Shown here one piece after another: positions 33,210-43,645 of a stretch of DNA of 64,000 bases; within the stretch, counting starts at the first letter, position 1, and each line of letters starts with the position of its first letter. Location: positions 3,286,001 through 3,350,000 of the forward strand of contig NC_003282.8 of NCBI RefSeq assembly GCF_000002985.6, written 5' to 3'. The translations under genes and the position numbers were made by a program. The stretch is from Caenorhabditis elegans. Lineage: Eukaryota; Nematoda; Chromadorea; Rhabditida; Rhabditidae. Below the pieces are notes generated by a model. That model was not told where the DNA came from, ran no database searches, and saw only the letters and a program-made list of their open reading frames with translations.

Positions 33210-34012
33210 CGAAAAAGACATGTAGCGAAAAATCCATCATTGAGAAAAAAGTGATTTATCGCCACGTGACCCTTTTGCTAAGCTTATTTGGAGGACTTTT
33301 TGAAAGGTTAGCCTGTAGGCATACTGTAGTTATAGCATTTAGTGGTACGGTATTGGTACTGTATGTACTGTAGGATCACTGTGGCGTTACTATGGTTTGC
33401 TAAACGCCCTGTTTTTGTCTTCTAAGGAGATGAAGAGAGACTGTAGGAAATCCGCGAACGAATGTACTCCAATACGCCAGCATAAGAAGAAACGACAGCA
33501 TACGAATGTACAAAAAAATTGACAGCATAGGAAGACGTCAGCATAAGAAATGGCAGCATAGGAATATAGGCTATAGTAATGTAATGTTACGACTGGGTGA
33601 AAATCGAGAATCTTCGGGAATGTTCGAGAAATTTCAAGAATTTATTTTAGAATCTTATGGAAAGTTCTGAATAAAAAATAATTGTTTTCACAAATTGCGA
33701 TACTGCAATTTTTATTGCAACTTTGTTGAATGATTCAATGAATAACTTCTACAAACTATCTTTGAGTTTTGGAAAACGCCAGTCGGTCGGAGCGCGTCTT
33801 GGTTTTTATGTGGTAGTCAAAAAGTCAAAAGTGCGAATGTAGTCCTCTTGAAGTAGCTATTTTTCAGTCAGTAGCGAAAAAGACATTCAGTAGTCAAAAA
33901 GACAAAAGTGCGAATGTAGCTATTTTTCAGTCAGTAGCGAAAAAGACACTCGTAGTCAAAAAGCAATGTAGTCAAAAATCCAGTAGTCAAAAAGTGTTTG
34001 CCTTCTTTCCAG

Positions 34013-37000
34013 ATGTCGGAGAAATACATCATGTCGTCGAAGGCGTGCGTCTACGTCTTGGGTGGCCAACACAACAAGGCGGCCAACACAGCCGCCTTGT
34101 TCGATTTTGACGGCGTCTACATTCTCGATGGGGGATTCGCCGAAAAAGGCCCAGGATTCGTGGCTCACGTCAGGGACGTCTCTGCCGTGCTGCTCGCCGC
34201 GCCGACGCTTGGTAACCTCGGAACCACGTCTGCTCTGTTGGAACAGGTTTGTAGAAACTTTAATGAAAATTTTGATAATCTACTTTTTTCAGGGAAAACC
34301 GTTGCCGGTGTTCACCAACACGAAGCCGTTCAAGACTGCCAAGCCGGGAAGCAGTGGAGAGATTGCCAAAGCAATTCAAGAAGCGAACTCGAAGCTTCTC
34401 TCCGTTGCATCGCCACTGTTCAACCCGAAATATCCGGCGTATATTCTGGCTGGAGACGTCAAAGACTCCGATGTGATCACAAAGGCGTTGGCAGGAGGAA
34501 ACGAGGCAGAAGTGGGGAAGGCGGCCGCTGAGAATGGAACCATCGCCGTCCTGCTCTGGAGGCCTGCGATGACGGATCAATCGGCGGTCAGAGTGCTTTT
34601 TTCGGGGACGAGCTCACTTGCGAGGATCCAACAATCGCTCGACAAGGCAGCGAAATCACTTCCATTCCTCAACGCGCCCACCGTGAAGTCGAAGGATGCG
34701 TTGTTGGATATTCCTGCTCCTGCCGTTCCACGACCTGTTGCCGGAAAACCATCTACTAGATCTGCATCTACAACCGGCGCCGCAAGAACTCGTCCAGCAG
34801 TCCCTGCAGTCAGTGCCCCCAGAGCGTTGACTTCTTGTGCTCCAGCAGGCCCAGCTTGTCAGACGACTACATGAAGTGCAGCTCCTGCTACCAGAACAGC
34901 CGTTCCACCGAGAGCAACTGCACCACCGATGGCCGCTTCAGCATCGAAGGCTCCGACTAGAGCTCCAATTCCAGCGAGATCTGCACCAGCGCCACCAAGA
35001 GGAGCCCCTGCGAAGGCAGCCAAGGCCGAGCCTATCGCTCAGAAGAAAGTCGCTGGGAAAGTTCAAAGAGCCGCTCCATCGAAGCCTGCTTCGGCGGTCT
35101 CAGCTCTAAAAGCTACAGCTCCAGCTTCGACACCATCGGCTCCAGCTACAGCTCCAGAAGCTTCTCGAAGGGTAAGTTGATTTCTTTCATTCCGATTGGT
35201 AGATCTCTAGTCCTCTGCTTTTTCTTTTTCGCTTAGCAGTGGTGTGTTTCATTTCAGGATCCGAACGACGTCGCCATCGTTCTCGACGACTCGCTGTTTC
35301 CAGAAGATTTCAACCAAGGATCGGCTCCAATGGATATTGTCGTGATTCCACCAACACCGGAACCACCACGTCTTGAGGTGGCTCGAGCCACGCATCCAAA
35401 GGAACCGATAGTTGACGCCGAGGACTTGGCGAAGGTGATAAGAACTTTTGACACAGAAACTGAAAATATATTTCAATTTTTCACTGAATATATCTAGTTT
35501 TTGACGCATTTCTATGTCGTTGATGTCTGTGTAATTAGACTTTTGTATTAATATTGTGGTATTGTCATGGTGAATCGGTATATTTCAGGCTCCACAGGAA
35601 GTCGATGATCTGGCTGACGTCGAAGACGAAATTCCGCCACCAGTTGACGCGTTCAAGAAGCCAGAGCCACGTCCAGAGACGAATGTTGCTGGCGGTTCCG
35701 GGGAAGACAGGATCCCAGAGCCAGTCGATGCTTTCAAGAAGCCGGATCCAGTCGAGCTGGACGATTTCGATCCACTGAAGCCATCACACCCCGACCCATC
35801 TGCACCAGTTGTGCCAAGTGGTCATTTGATCATCGCTACTCCTGATCCAGAGCTCCCGAACATTGTTGCTGCTGTTCCATTCATTCCTCCATCACCAAAG
35901 AGACCAAATGATGGTCTTGTGAAGTTGGATGATGAACTGGAGAAGATTGCTTCTGGGTTTGAGGTAAAATATCCCAAAATTGTTATTTTTCAGCATGCAA
36001 ATGAGCTCCCTTTTCTATCCAAAAAATGCTTGAAATTTTCAAATTTCACTCTCAATTTTCAAAATTATTTAATTTTCAGGAACCACTGATCCCACAAGCT
36101 CCACGTGACGATGGCACTCTTGCCGAATTCAATGAAGATGTGTCCAAATTAGATGCAAAAATTCAGAATCATGCTCTCGAACTTCAGAATCTGGCTCTCA
36201 AACTTCAGAATCTGGCTCTCGAGACGGATGAGTATCAACGAAAGCTGCACTCCAATGTGATTGAGAATGGAGCTGCTGTAAAGTACGAGAAGACTGATCC
36301 AGCATTGGATGCTGTGCTCAATGCATGTGCACAGGAGAGTGAACAGGTAGTTTTATATGTTTAAAAGTTCAGAAAAACCGCTTTCTGTTAGGATTAACCG
36401 ATATTTTGAACGTAAATTGAAAAATTGTGATTTCTATGAGGAACAAAAAAAATGAAAATTTGTACACAAAGGAACAATTTCCAAAAACTCGCATTCTTTA
36501 AAATCATTCCTAACTGATCAAGCCTGATCATGGAGGGAATCTGTGTATTTATTGTTGAAAAAGAATTTCAAGAGTAATTACATGTATTTTCACCGAAAAC
36601 ATTTGAAAATATATTTAATTTCAATGTAAAATTTAATTTTCCAGATCGATGCCTCTCATCCAGAAAATCTCCACATGCCAGCTGCTCCAGGATCCGTCGC
36701 TTCAGCGAAGCCAGTCAAATTCGCGCGTCCATACTATTTCGACGTGGTCACAGTGCCAAGGAACGAGAAATTGGAGACCTCCGTTGAAGCAGACGGTCTG
36801 CAAGAGTTCATCTCAAAGGTGCGCTCGAGAAATGTGATCCTCGCGTCGAAGGAAATCTCCGGAGAGCAGCTGCAGTCGATTCTCAGAGGAAAGCAAACAT
36901 GGTGTGATCGGGCAATCTATCCCATGCTCACATTTCCCATGCACACATTTCCCATGCTGACACTTTCTCCCGTGCATACAAAATTCCCATGCTTACGCCC

Positions 37001-38981
37001 AGTAGTTCGAGTACTCCCATGCCTACAATTAATTTTTCTCCTTTTTTTCCGTTCCCATGCTGACATTCCCATACATACATTTTCTCCCGTGCATACAAAA
37101 TATTCTGATGCTTACATCCAGTAGTCGAAGTACTCCTATGCCTACAACTCATTTTTCCCTTTTTTTTCGTTCCCATGCTGACATTCCCATACATACATTT
37201 TCTCCCGTGCATACAAAATTCCCATGCTTACATCCAGTAGTCGAACGTTCCCATGCCGACATTCCCATACATACATTTGTTCCCATACTTACAAAAATGT
37301 ATTCCCATGCCGACATGGAACAGTTTTGTGCTCCAGAAGAGCACAAAGTCAATTTTTTTGCTCATTTTCATTGTATTAGGCTTACTTGACAGCTTTCAGT
37401 TACAACTGATCGCTTTTTTTTCAAAATGCATTAGTTCTCGATTATGAACAAGGAATCGAAGAAAAATGGGGATGACTGCCTATAGAGTAAATTTTTTTTT
37501 TGCTCAAAAAAAATTTTTTTTTTGAAAAATTTTTTTCTCTCTATTTTGTAGGATATAATAAATTCGGTGAATTCCACAACTTCAAATGTTCATATTGCTG
37601 TTTCCGTGCAGTTATGAGTTTCGCAGTGTCTTAGGAACATTCCATTTGTTGTTGCATTTTGTAGGAATTCGGAGCTATCTTATAATTTCTACAAATTAGA
37701 AAATCCATTTCGCATTATTTCATGTAACTTGAACCTATTGCTTCAAAAATAGCACAGAACGAATGTTGATTCTGTTTCTTTCATTAAAAAATGTGCTACT
37801 GTGCATTTTTTCCCACTTCTACGACTTTAAAGGCGCGCGCATTTATACAAAATGGTCCCGTCATTGGTCTCGCCAGCGCTCAACAAATCAATGGGATGCG
37901 CGTGTCGTAGAAGTGGGAAAAAATGCACAGTAGCACATTTTTTAATGAAAGAAACAGAATCAACATTCGTTCTGTGCTATTTTTGAAGCAATAGGTTCAA
38001 GTTACATGAAATAATGCGAAATGGATTTTCTAATTTGTAGAAATTATAAGATAGCTCCGAATTCCTACAAAATGCAACAACAAATGGAATGTTCCTAAGA
38101 CACTGCGAAACTCATAACTGCACGGAAACAGCAATATGAACATTTGAAGTTGTGGAATTCACCGAATTTATTATATCCTACAAAATAGAGAGAAAAAAAT
38201 TTTTCAAAAAAAAAATTTTTTTTGAGCAAAAAAAATTTTACTCTATAGGCAGTCATCCCCATTTTTCTTCGATTCCTTGTTCATAATCGAGAACTAATGC
38301 ATTTTGAAAAAAAAAGCGATCAGTTGTAACTGAAAGCTGTCAAGTAAGCCTAATACAATGAAAATGAGCAAAAAAATTGACTTTGTGCTCTTCTGGAGCA
38401 CAAAACTGTTCCATGTCAGCATGGGAATACATTTTTGTAAGTATGGGAACAAATGTATGTATGGGAATGTCAGCATAGGAACGAAAAAAATGGAAAAAAT
38501 GAGGTGTATGCATAGGAGTACTTCGACTACTGGATGTAAGCATGGGAATTTTGTATGCACCGGAAAAAATGTATGTATGAGAATGTCAGCATGGGAACGG
38601 AAAAAAGGGAAAAAATGAGTTGTAGGCATGGGAGTACTCGAACTACTGGGCGTAAGCATGGGAATATTTTGTATGCACGGGAGAAAATGTCAGCATGGGA
38701 AATGTGTGCATGGGAAATGTGAGCATGGGATAGATTGCCGTGTGATCGTGGTAAGCTCATTCTCAAATTTGGCAAGTTTTATAAATTATTTTTCAGCTCA
38801 TCCATGCAACGTGATCCCAACACATTCCTCTCCGATGCTGCACGATTTCCGCCAGAAGAACGAGGAGCAGTTCGCCGCGAATCATCTGCAGTTTTCAATG
38901 CCCGTGGAGAAGCAGCGGACGACAGTGAGCTCGGACGCCGGAGTCGTTGAGTATGATTTGGCCAGAGTCGATTTGCTTTAA
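34013..38981 (+). pseudogene. MAP1-family (maph-1-like) gene, probably disrupted
   Basis: Microtubule-associated protein 1 family. Exons: 34013-34246, 34293-35171, 35258-35434, 35589-35963, 36080-36346, 36645-36910 (interrupted), 38749-38750 joined, 38797-38981. The N-terminal part matches the MAP1 heavy-chain globular region (DFDGVYILDGGFAEKGPG, HVRDVSAVLLAAPTLGN). Next come a Pro/Ala/Lys-rich linker, acidic repeats (PVDAFKKPEP) and a C-terminal light-chain domain ending with CNVIPTHSSPML and a VEYDLARVDLL tail. Two lesions: an in-frame TGA at 34872-34874 in the linker, and a 1.8 kb foldback element between bases 36910 and 38740, inside the light-chain domain. Removing the element and one target copy restores phase exactly. 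C. elegans has several maph-1 genes. I cannot say which this is. Transcribed shorter forms remain possible. Confidence 0.7.
36911..38739. mobile_element. 1.8 kb foldback element with 9-base target duplication
   Basis: Arms of 915 and 836 bases (36911-37825, 37904-38739), loop of 78 bases. Terminal words GGCAATCTATCCCATGCTCAC / GTGAGCATGGGATAGATTGCC. Flanked by a direct repeat GTGTGATCG (36902-36910 and 38740-38748). A 9-base duplication fits Mutator-like elements. The outer arms contain tandem CCCATGCTGACATTCCCATA words, the inner arms unique AT-rich sequence. No open frame for a transposase. It splits the penultimate exon of the MAP1-type gene. Confidence 0.88.
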
Positions 38982-39329
38982 TTGACTGCCAATCAATCTC
39001 CCACCATCGCCACCAATCTCCCCCACTATTTTCCTGTGAATATTTACACCCCCCCCCCCCCCCTCTTTCCCGCATAACTTATTTATTATTTTTCCCCTCG
39101 AGTAAATTTATTGCAAAGTTTTCATGTTTTATATAGCCCCCAGTACTGATCTTTTGGCCCCACCGAATGCTGCCCAAAATCACCATATTTAATTTTTCAA
39201 TTATTTATTGTATATTTATTGGCAGTTTTTTGCCAAATTCAATCATTAAATACAGTGTTTTAGCAGTCGTTCATGACATTGTTCCAACCACTTTGAAAAT
39301 ATGAATCAGGGGTGGGCGGCAATTGCAGT
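38982..39329. other. 3' flank of the MAP1 gene with a 15-C run
   Basis: C run at 39049-39063, AT-rich tail with ATTAAATACAG near 39245, then GGGGTGGGCGGCAATTGC, the boundary word of the satellite that follows. Confidence 0.6.
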
Positions 39330-40708
39330 TCGACAAATTGGCAATTTGCCGATTTGCCGTTTGCCGGAAATGTTTAGAGGGATTTTTTATCAGACGGAAA
39401 CACTTAAAACTGTCTTTTTGGAAATTTTCTCAAATTTTTTCTCGATATTTTCATAGAATTAGCTTACTTTTCAAAATAGATGTAGTAACATTGATAGGAT
39501 GCGTACAATTTTGAAATTTAAATTCTGAATTTACCAAAAAAAAATGTACAACACCACAATTTGATAATTTGCCGATTTGCCGGAAATTTTCAATTTCGAC
39601 AAGTTCGGCACTTTACCGGTCTGCCGATTTGCCGGAAATTTCAATTCCTGCAAATCGGGAAATTTCAATTCCGGCAAGATGCCGGTTTGCCGATTTGCCG
39701 GAAATTTCAATTCCGTCAATTTGCCGATTTGCCGGAAATTTCAACTCTGGCAACTTACCGATTTGCCGTTTTTCCGGCAAATTCGGCACTTTACCGGTTT
39801 GTCGATTTGCCGGAAATTTCAATTCTGCCAATTTGCCGATTTGCCGATGTCCCGATTTGCCGGAAATTTCAGTTCTGGCAATTTGCCGATTTGCCGATGT
39901 CCCGATTTGCCGGAAATTTCAATTCTGGCAATTTGCCGGTTTGCCGATTTGCCGGAAATTTCAATTCCGTCAATTTGCCGATTTGCCGGAAATTTCAACT
40001 CGGGCAACTTACCGATTTGCCGTTTTTCCGGCAAATTCGGCACTTTACCGGTTTGTCGATTTGCCGGAAATTTTAATTCTGCCAATTTGCCGATTTGCCG
40101 ATTTGTCGGAAATTTCAATTCTGGCAATTTGCCGATTTGCCGATGTCCCGATTTGCCGGAAATTTCAATTCTGGCAATTTGCCGATTTGCCGATGTCCCG
40201 ATTTGCCGGAAATTTCTATTCTGACAATTTGCCGATTTGCCGGAAATTTCAACTCTGGCAACTTACCGATTTGCCGTTTTTCCGGCAAATTCGGCACTTT
40301 ACCGGTTTGTCGATTTGCCGGAAATTTTAATTCTGCCAATTTGCCGATTTGCCGATTTGTCGGAAATTTCAATTCTGGCAATTTGCCGATTTGCCGATGT
40401 CCCGATTTGCCGGAAATTTCAATTCTGGCAATTTGCCGATTTGCCGATGTCCCGATTTGCCGGAAATTTCTATTCTGACAATTTGCCGGTTTGCCGATTT
40501 GCCGGAAATTTCAATTCCGTCAATTTGCCGATTTGCCGGAAATTTCAACTCTGACAACTTACCGATTTGCCGTTTTTCCGGCAAATTCGGCACTTTACCG
40601 GTTTGTCGATTTGCCGGAAATTTCAATTCTGGCAATTTGCCGATTTGCCGATGTCCCGATTTGCCGGAAATTTCAATTCTGGCAATTTGCCGATTTGCCT
40701 ATTTGCTC
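39330..40708 (-). repeat. satellite array, inverted relative to 23535-24672
   Basis: Units TTTGCCGATTTGCCGGAAATTTCAATTCTGGCAA are the reverse complement of the first array. A longer segment with GCCGTTTTTCCGGCAAATTCGG recurs at about 39765, 40018, 40273 and 40569, giving a higher-order period near 254 bases. Confidence 0.95.
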
Positions 40709-40960
40709 GACTAGCGGCCTGGGGGCCCGCCAGCCCTTCGCGTATGGGGTGTGCCCGAAAAAAATGGGGTCACGATCACTATGCTTCGAATAGGTTTAAA
40801 GCCGGCCCACAGTTTCCAAGAGTAAGAGGGCCTGCGGCCCTCATCCCTGATTTTTAACCTGATTTTAAACCGCTTCACTTTTGGAAGAGGGAGAAACAAA
40901 AATTTATTTTTTTGACCCACTAAGACCAGTGTTATAAATTCTCAAATGCTCAAATTTTAG
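40709..40960. other. short GC-rich dispersed sequence
   Basis: Includes GGCCTGGGGGCCCGCCAGCC and GAGGGCCTGCGGCCCTC, both palindromic. No gene seen. Confidence 0.5.
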
Positions 40961-41097
40961 GAAACCTACAAAATTGCCAGAGAAAAAGCAACGTCTCAGA
41001 ACAACTTTATGAATTCGGCCATCAAATTCAAGTAAGCTTACTCTTAAATTAAAACTTTAATACAGCTTTCAGGTACTACGGAAAAATCAAAAGATGA
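40961..41097 (+). pseudogene. orphan 3' coding tail (two exons)
   Basis: TTTTAG then an open exon (40961-41031, ETYKIAREKATSQNNFMN ...), a canonical GTAAGC donor, a 41-base intron ending GCTTTCAG, and a last exon 41073-41097 ending KYYGKIKR and TGA. Phase fits. There is no start codon or upstream exon, because the satellite array begins just before. Either the 3' end of a gene destroyed by the array or the last exons of a gene with a remote 5' part. Confidence 0.45.
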
Positions 41098-41480
41098 CTT
41101 CTAAATGATGGATTACTTGTGATCTTTATTTGAAACATGAAATGAATCATCTTGTTAACATATTAATTCAACGTGGCAAATGCTTCAATACAAATACATG
41201 AGCTACCACGTGGCTCCGGCGTGTTTTCGTTGCGGGGAACAATTTTTGTCTGCGTCTCTTCTATTTTCGAACTGTCAACGTCCACTGGATAGGTAATAAT
41301 TGATTTTCAATTGATTTTTTTCAAATTTATATAATCATTTATTGAATTCAATTGTAAAACACAAACTACTATCATGTTACAAAATTAATATTCAAATTTA
41401 TTGAAAAATAAAAGTAAAAAAATGTACAAAATAAGGTATATGACACGAGTAACGGTAAAGCAAAAGAGCATGAAAAGATG
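41098..41480. other. AT-rich intergenic sequence
   Basis: Includes the 3' UTR of the reverse P450. Nothing else recognised. Confidence 0.5.
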
Positions 41481-43645
41481 TTATATTCTGAGCTTCAAAT
41501 TCAATCTAACAGGACACCTCGGCCTAAAAATAACACCATTTGTCTCTGGAATCATTGGAGGGTCTCCTGGCACCAAGCTCAGCTCAAAAGTATCCAGTAA
41601 CTTGGCAATTGTGGTTTTAAATTCCATTTCAGCAAATCTCATTCCAACACAATATCTTGGTCCAACACCAAATGGAATCCACTTCAATGAGCTACTCTTT
41701 TCTTCCCAATTCTCAAATCTTTCCGGTTGGAATTCATCCGGCGATTCCCAGTTTGCAGGGTTACGGTGGATGGTGTGCGGTTGGACTTTGAGGGTTGAAT
41801 CTTTGGGGTAAATCTGGCCTTGTATTGTCATATCGTTCAGACAGACTCGATTGGTGAAGCTGAAAATATTAACTTTTTTGTGTATTAAACTAAACTTCCA
41901 CATCAAGAATTTAGAGACTTACTGTGTAGTTGGTGGATAAAACCTCAAAGATTCTTTATAAACACAATCCGAATATTTCATATTATGTATGGAATCATAA
42001 TTTAATCCTGCACTTTCCTTAGTTTTCTTGATTTCTTCATACAACTTCTGTTGAACTATTGGATATTCTGCCAATAGGTATGCAGAAAACATCATTGCAG
42101 TACTTGTTGTTTCATATCCAGCAATCAAAAATGCGAAACAGTTTTCAATTACTTCTCGTTTTGTCATTTTTCCGATTGTTTCCCGGCGAATGAGAAGGTT
42201 CAGAAGATCAGTGCTGTCGTTTCCACCCTCTCCAGCACGTCTTCTGTCATATCTGAATTGAGAAAATATACAGTAGTCTCTACAATCTATGCGAAACCTA
42301 TTTAGTTTGAGAGAAAGCGTTTTCAGTGGGTTAACCCCGAATAATTCTAGCTCCTGGACCATTTTGAAAAAAATGTCAATATTTATAAACAAAAATTTCA
42401 AAAGCCTAAAATTAAAGGTGTACAAAATATCAACTTACAAGTCAACTAGCCCTTTCACAAGTGGCAACTCGGCTGCCGAAAGATCACTGAATTTGTATAG
42501 AAACCTCCATAACCATGAAAGTTCTGGAAGTATCACTGAAAATACGTTTTTAAAACAACAAAACTACATAATTGAATAGCAACTCACAAGACACTGGCAA
42601 AATCCAGCTCTTCTTCAAGGCAACTGCTCCAACAAACTTTCTGGCTTGCACATAAAATAGGTCAATTCTATCTCTCTGGCAATTACTATCAATTGCAAAC
42701 GCACATTTTCCAATTATATCGAGTGAGAGGCTTTGGAAATTGCTGAAATTACCCAATGTTCGAATTTTTGAAAAAAAAATTAAAACTTATTTACTCAAAA
42801 ATATCCCATTTCTGTCCAGAACTTGATTTTTCCTTCAAAACCTCTAAGAAAATATCAATTTTTGAGACAAGAGTCTCATGCATTGCTTTCATTTTTCCTG
42901 TTGAGAAAATCGGAGCAACTGCAGATCGAGTATGCTTCCAGCCAGTTGCATACGTGTTTTGGAGCAGAGATTGGTTCAGCTCTACAATTGATTTTATTGC
43001 GTAGGCAGGTAGGCAGGCAGGCACAAGAAAGGCGTTTATGCCTACCATTGAAAAATGTTCAACTTACGATTCATCCCAAAAATGTTAGGAGTCATGCGAT
43101 CCGAAAAGTTTGAGAAATTCTGTATAAAAATCTCCTTGATATCTTCTTCTTCGGATACTGTGATATGCAATTGTGTACCACAATATAAGCTGAAATTGTT
43201 TTTAGAGTAGAATTTCATAACCTTACAGTAACCCTGAAGTAACGCGTTTGCTCTACTAAACTAGCGGGAAAGTTAATCTTGAATAGTGTGACATTATCTT
43301 CTTTTTTTACTGGCTCCTTACTGTAAGTAGAAATAGTAAGTAAATTTTTCAAAAACCTACCCAAAAATAGGCCCATATTTTGTATGAAGAGTTGGATGCC
43401 ATTGTGTAGTGTCATTATAACCAAGCCTCGAAACTCGACTGAAATTTTCAATTCTTTTTTTTTTAATTCAAAAAACTGTTCCCCCACTCTTTAATAATAT
43501 TCAAATTTCCCTAAAGCCAATTAACTGGTGGTCCAGGTATTCCAATACTCGATCGAAGTTTAAATATTGAATGTCTTCGCCATATAATGTAGCTGATAAA
43601 TGTAATAATTGTGAAAAATATTGTAGAAATTATCAGAATTGCCAT
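41481..43645 (-). pseudogene. CYP25-like cytochrome P450, two inactivating lesions
   Basis: Nine exons on the minus strand (43645-43488, 43438-43361, 43189-43068, 42981-42795, 42742-42588, 42535-42439, 42363-42298, 42252-41923, 41859-41481). All phases agree, giving 524 codons, normal for a microsomal P450. It has an N-terminal membrane anchor (MAILIISTIFFTIITFI), the proline hinge GIPGPPVNW, I-helix AGYETTS, ExxR in KESLRFYPP, and heme ligand loop PFGVGPRYCVG. Oxidises lipophilic substrates at the ER in the family. Lesions: codon 45 is TAG, where relatives have an aromatic residue before GNL, and exon 7 would need an acceptor at 42365-42364 where the minus strand reads TTTTTTTCAA instead of CAG. 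Most like the CYP25A group, from memory. Confidence 0.75.

Larger units (their letters stand above)
31601..34002. mobile_element. 2.4 kb foldback element with a captured gene fragment
   Basis: Inverted arms of about 1.1 kb (31601-32755 and 32937-34002) ending GGCAAACACTTTTTGACTAC / GTAGTCAAAAAGTGTTTGCC, with a 181-base loop. The outer arms are tandem (GTCTTTTTCGCTACTGACTG). The inner arms and loop carry gene-like sequence with an intron (separate entry). No transposase is seen, so it is non-autonomous. I find no clear target duplication: the left flank is itself related repeat, the right flank is the splice site of the MAP1 gene. Long TIRs and captured sequence recall Mutator-like foldback elements, but this is inference. 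Confidence 0.8.

Noticed and set aside
34872-34874. TGA read as selenocysteine in the MAP1-type gene
   Set aside because: Low-complexity linker, no catalytic Cys/Sec context, and worms use Sec in essentially one enzyme (thioredoxin reductase).
34837-34881. 45-base in-frame intron removing the TGA
   Set aside because: Length works, but GTGCTC is a poor donor and AAGTGCAG a poor acceptor. Kept only as a possibility in the finding.
36675-37124. 149-codon frame at the end of the MAP1 gene
   Set aside because: It runs out of the real exon into the foldback arm. The second half is PMLTFPMHTFP-type translation of repeats.
39561-40793. Long CRKFQF/ICRFAD frames
   Set aside because: Translations of the satellite repeat in several frames and on both strands, not protein.
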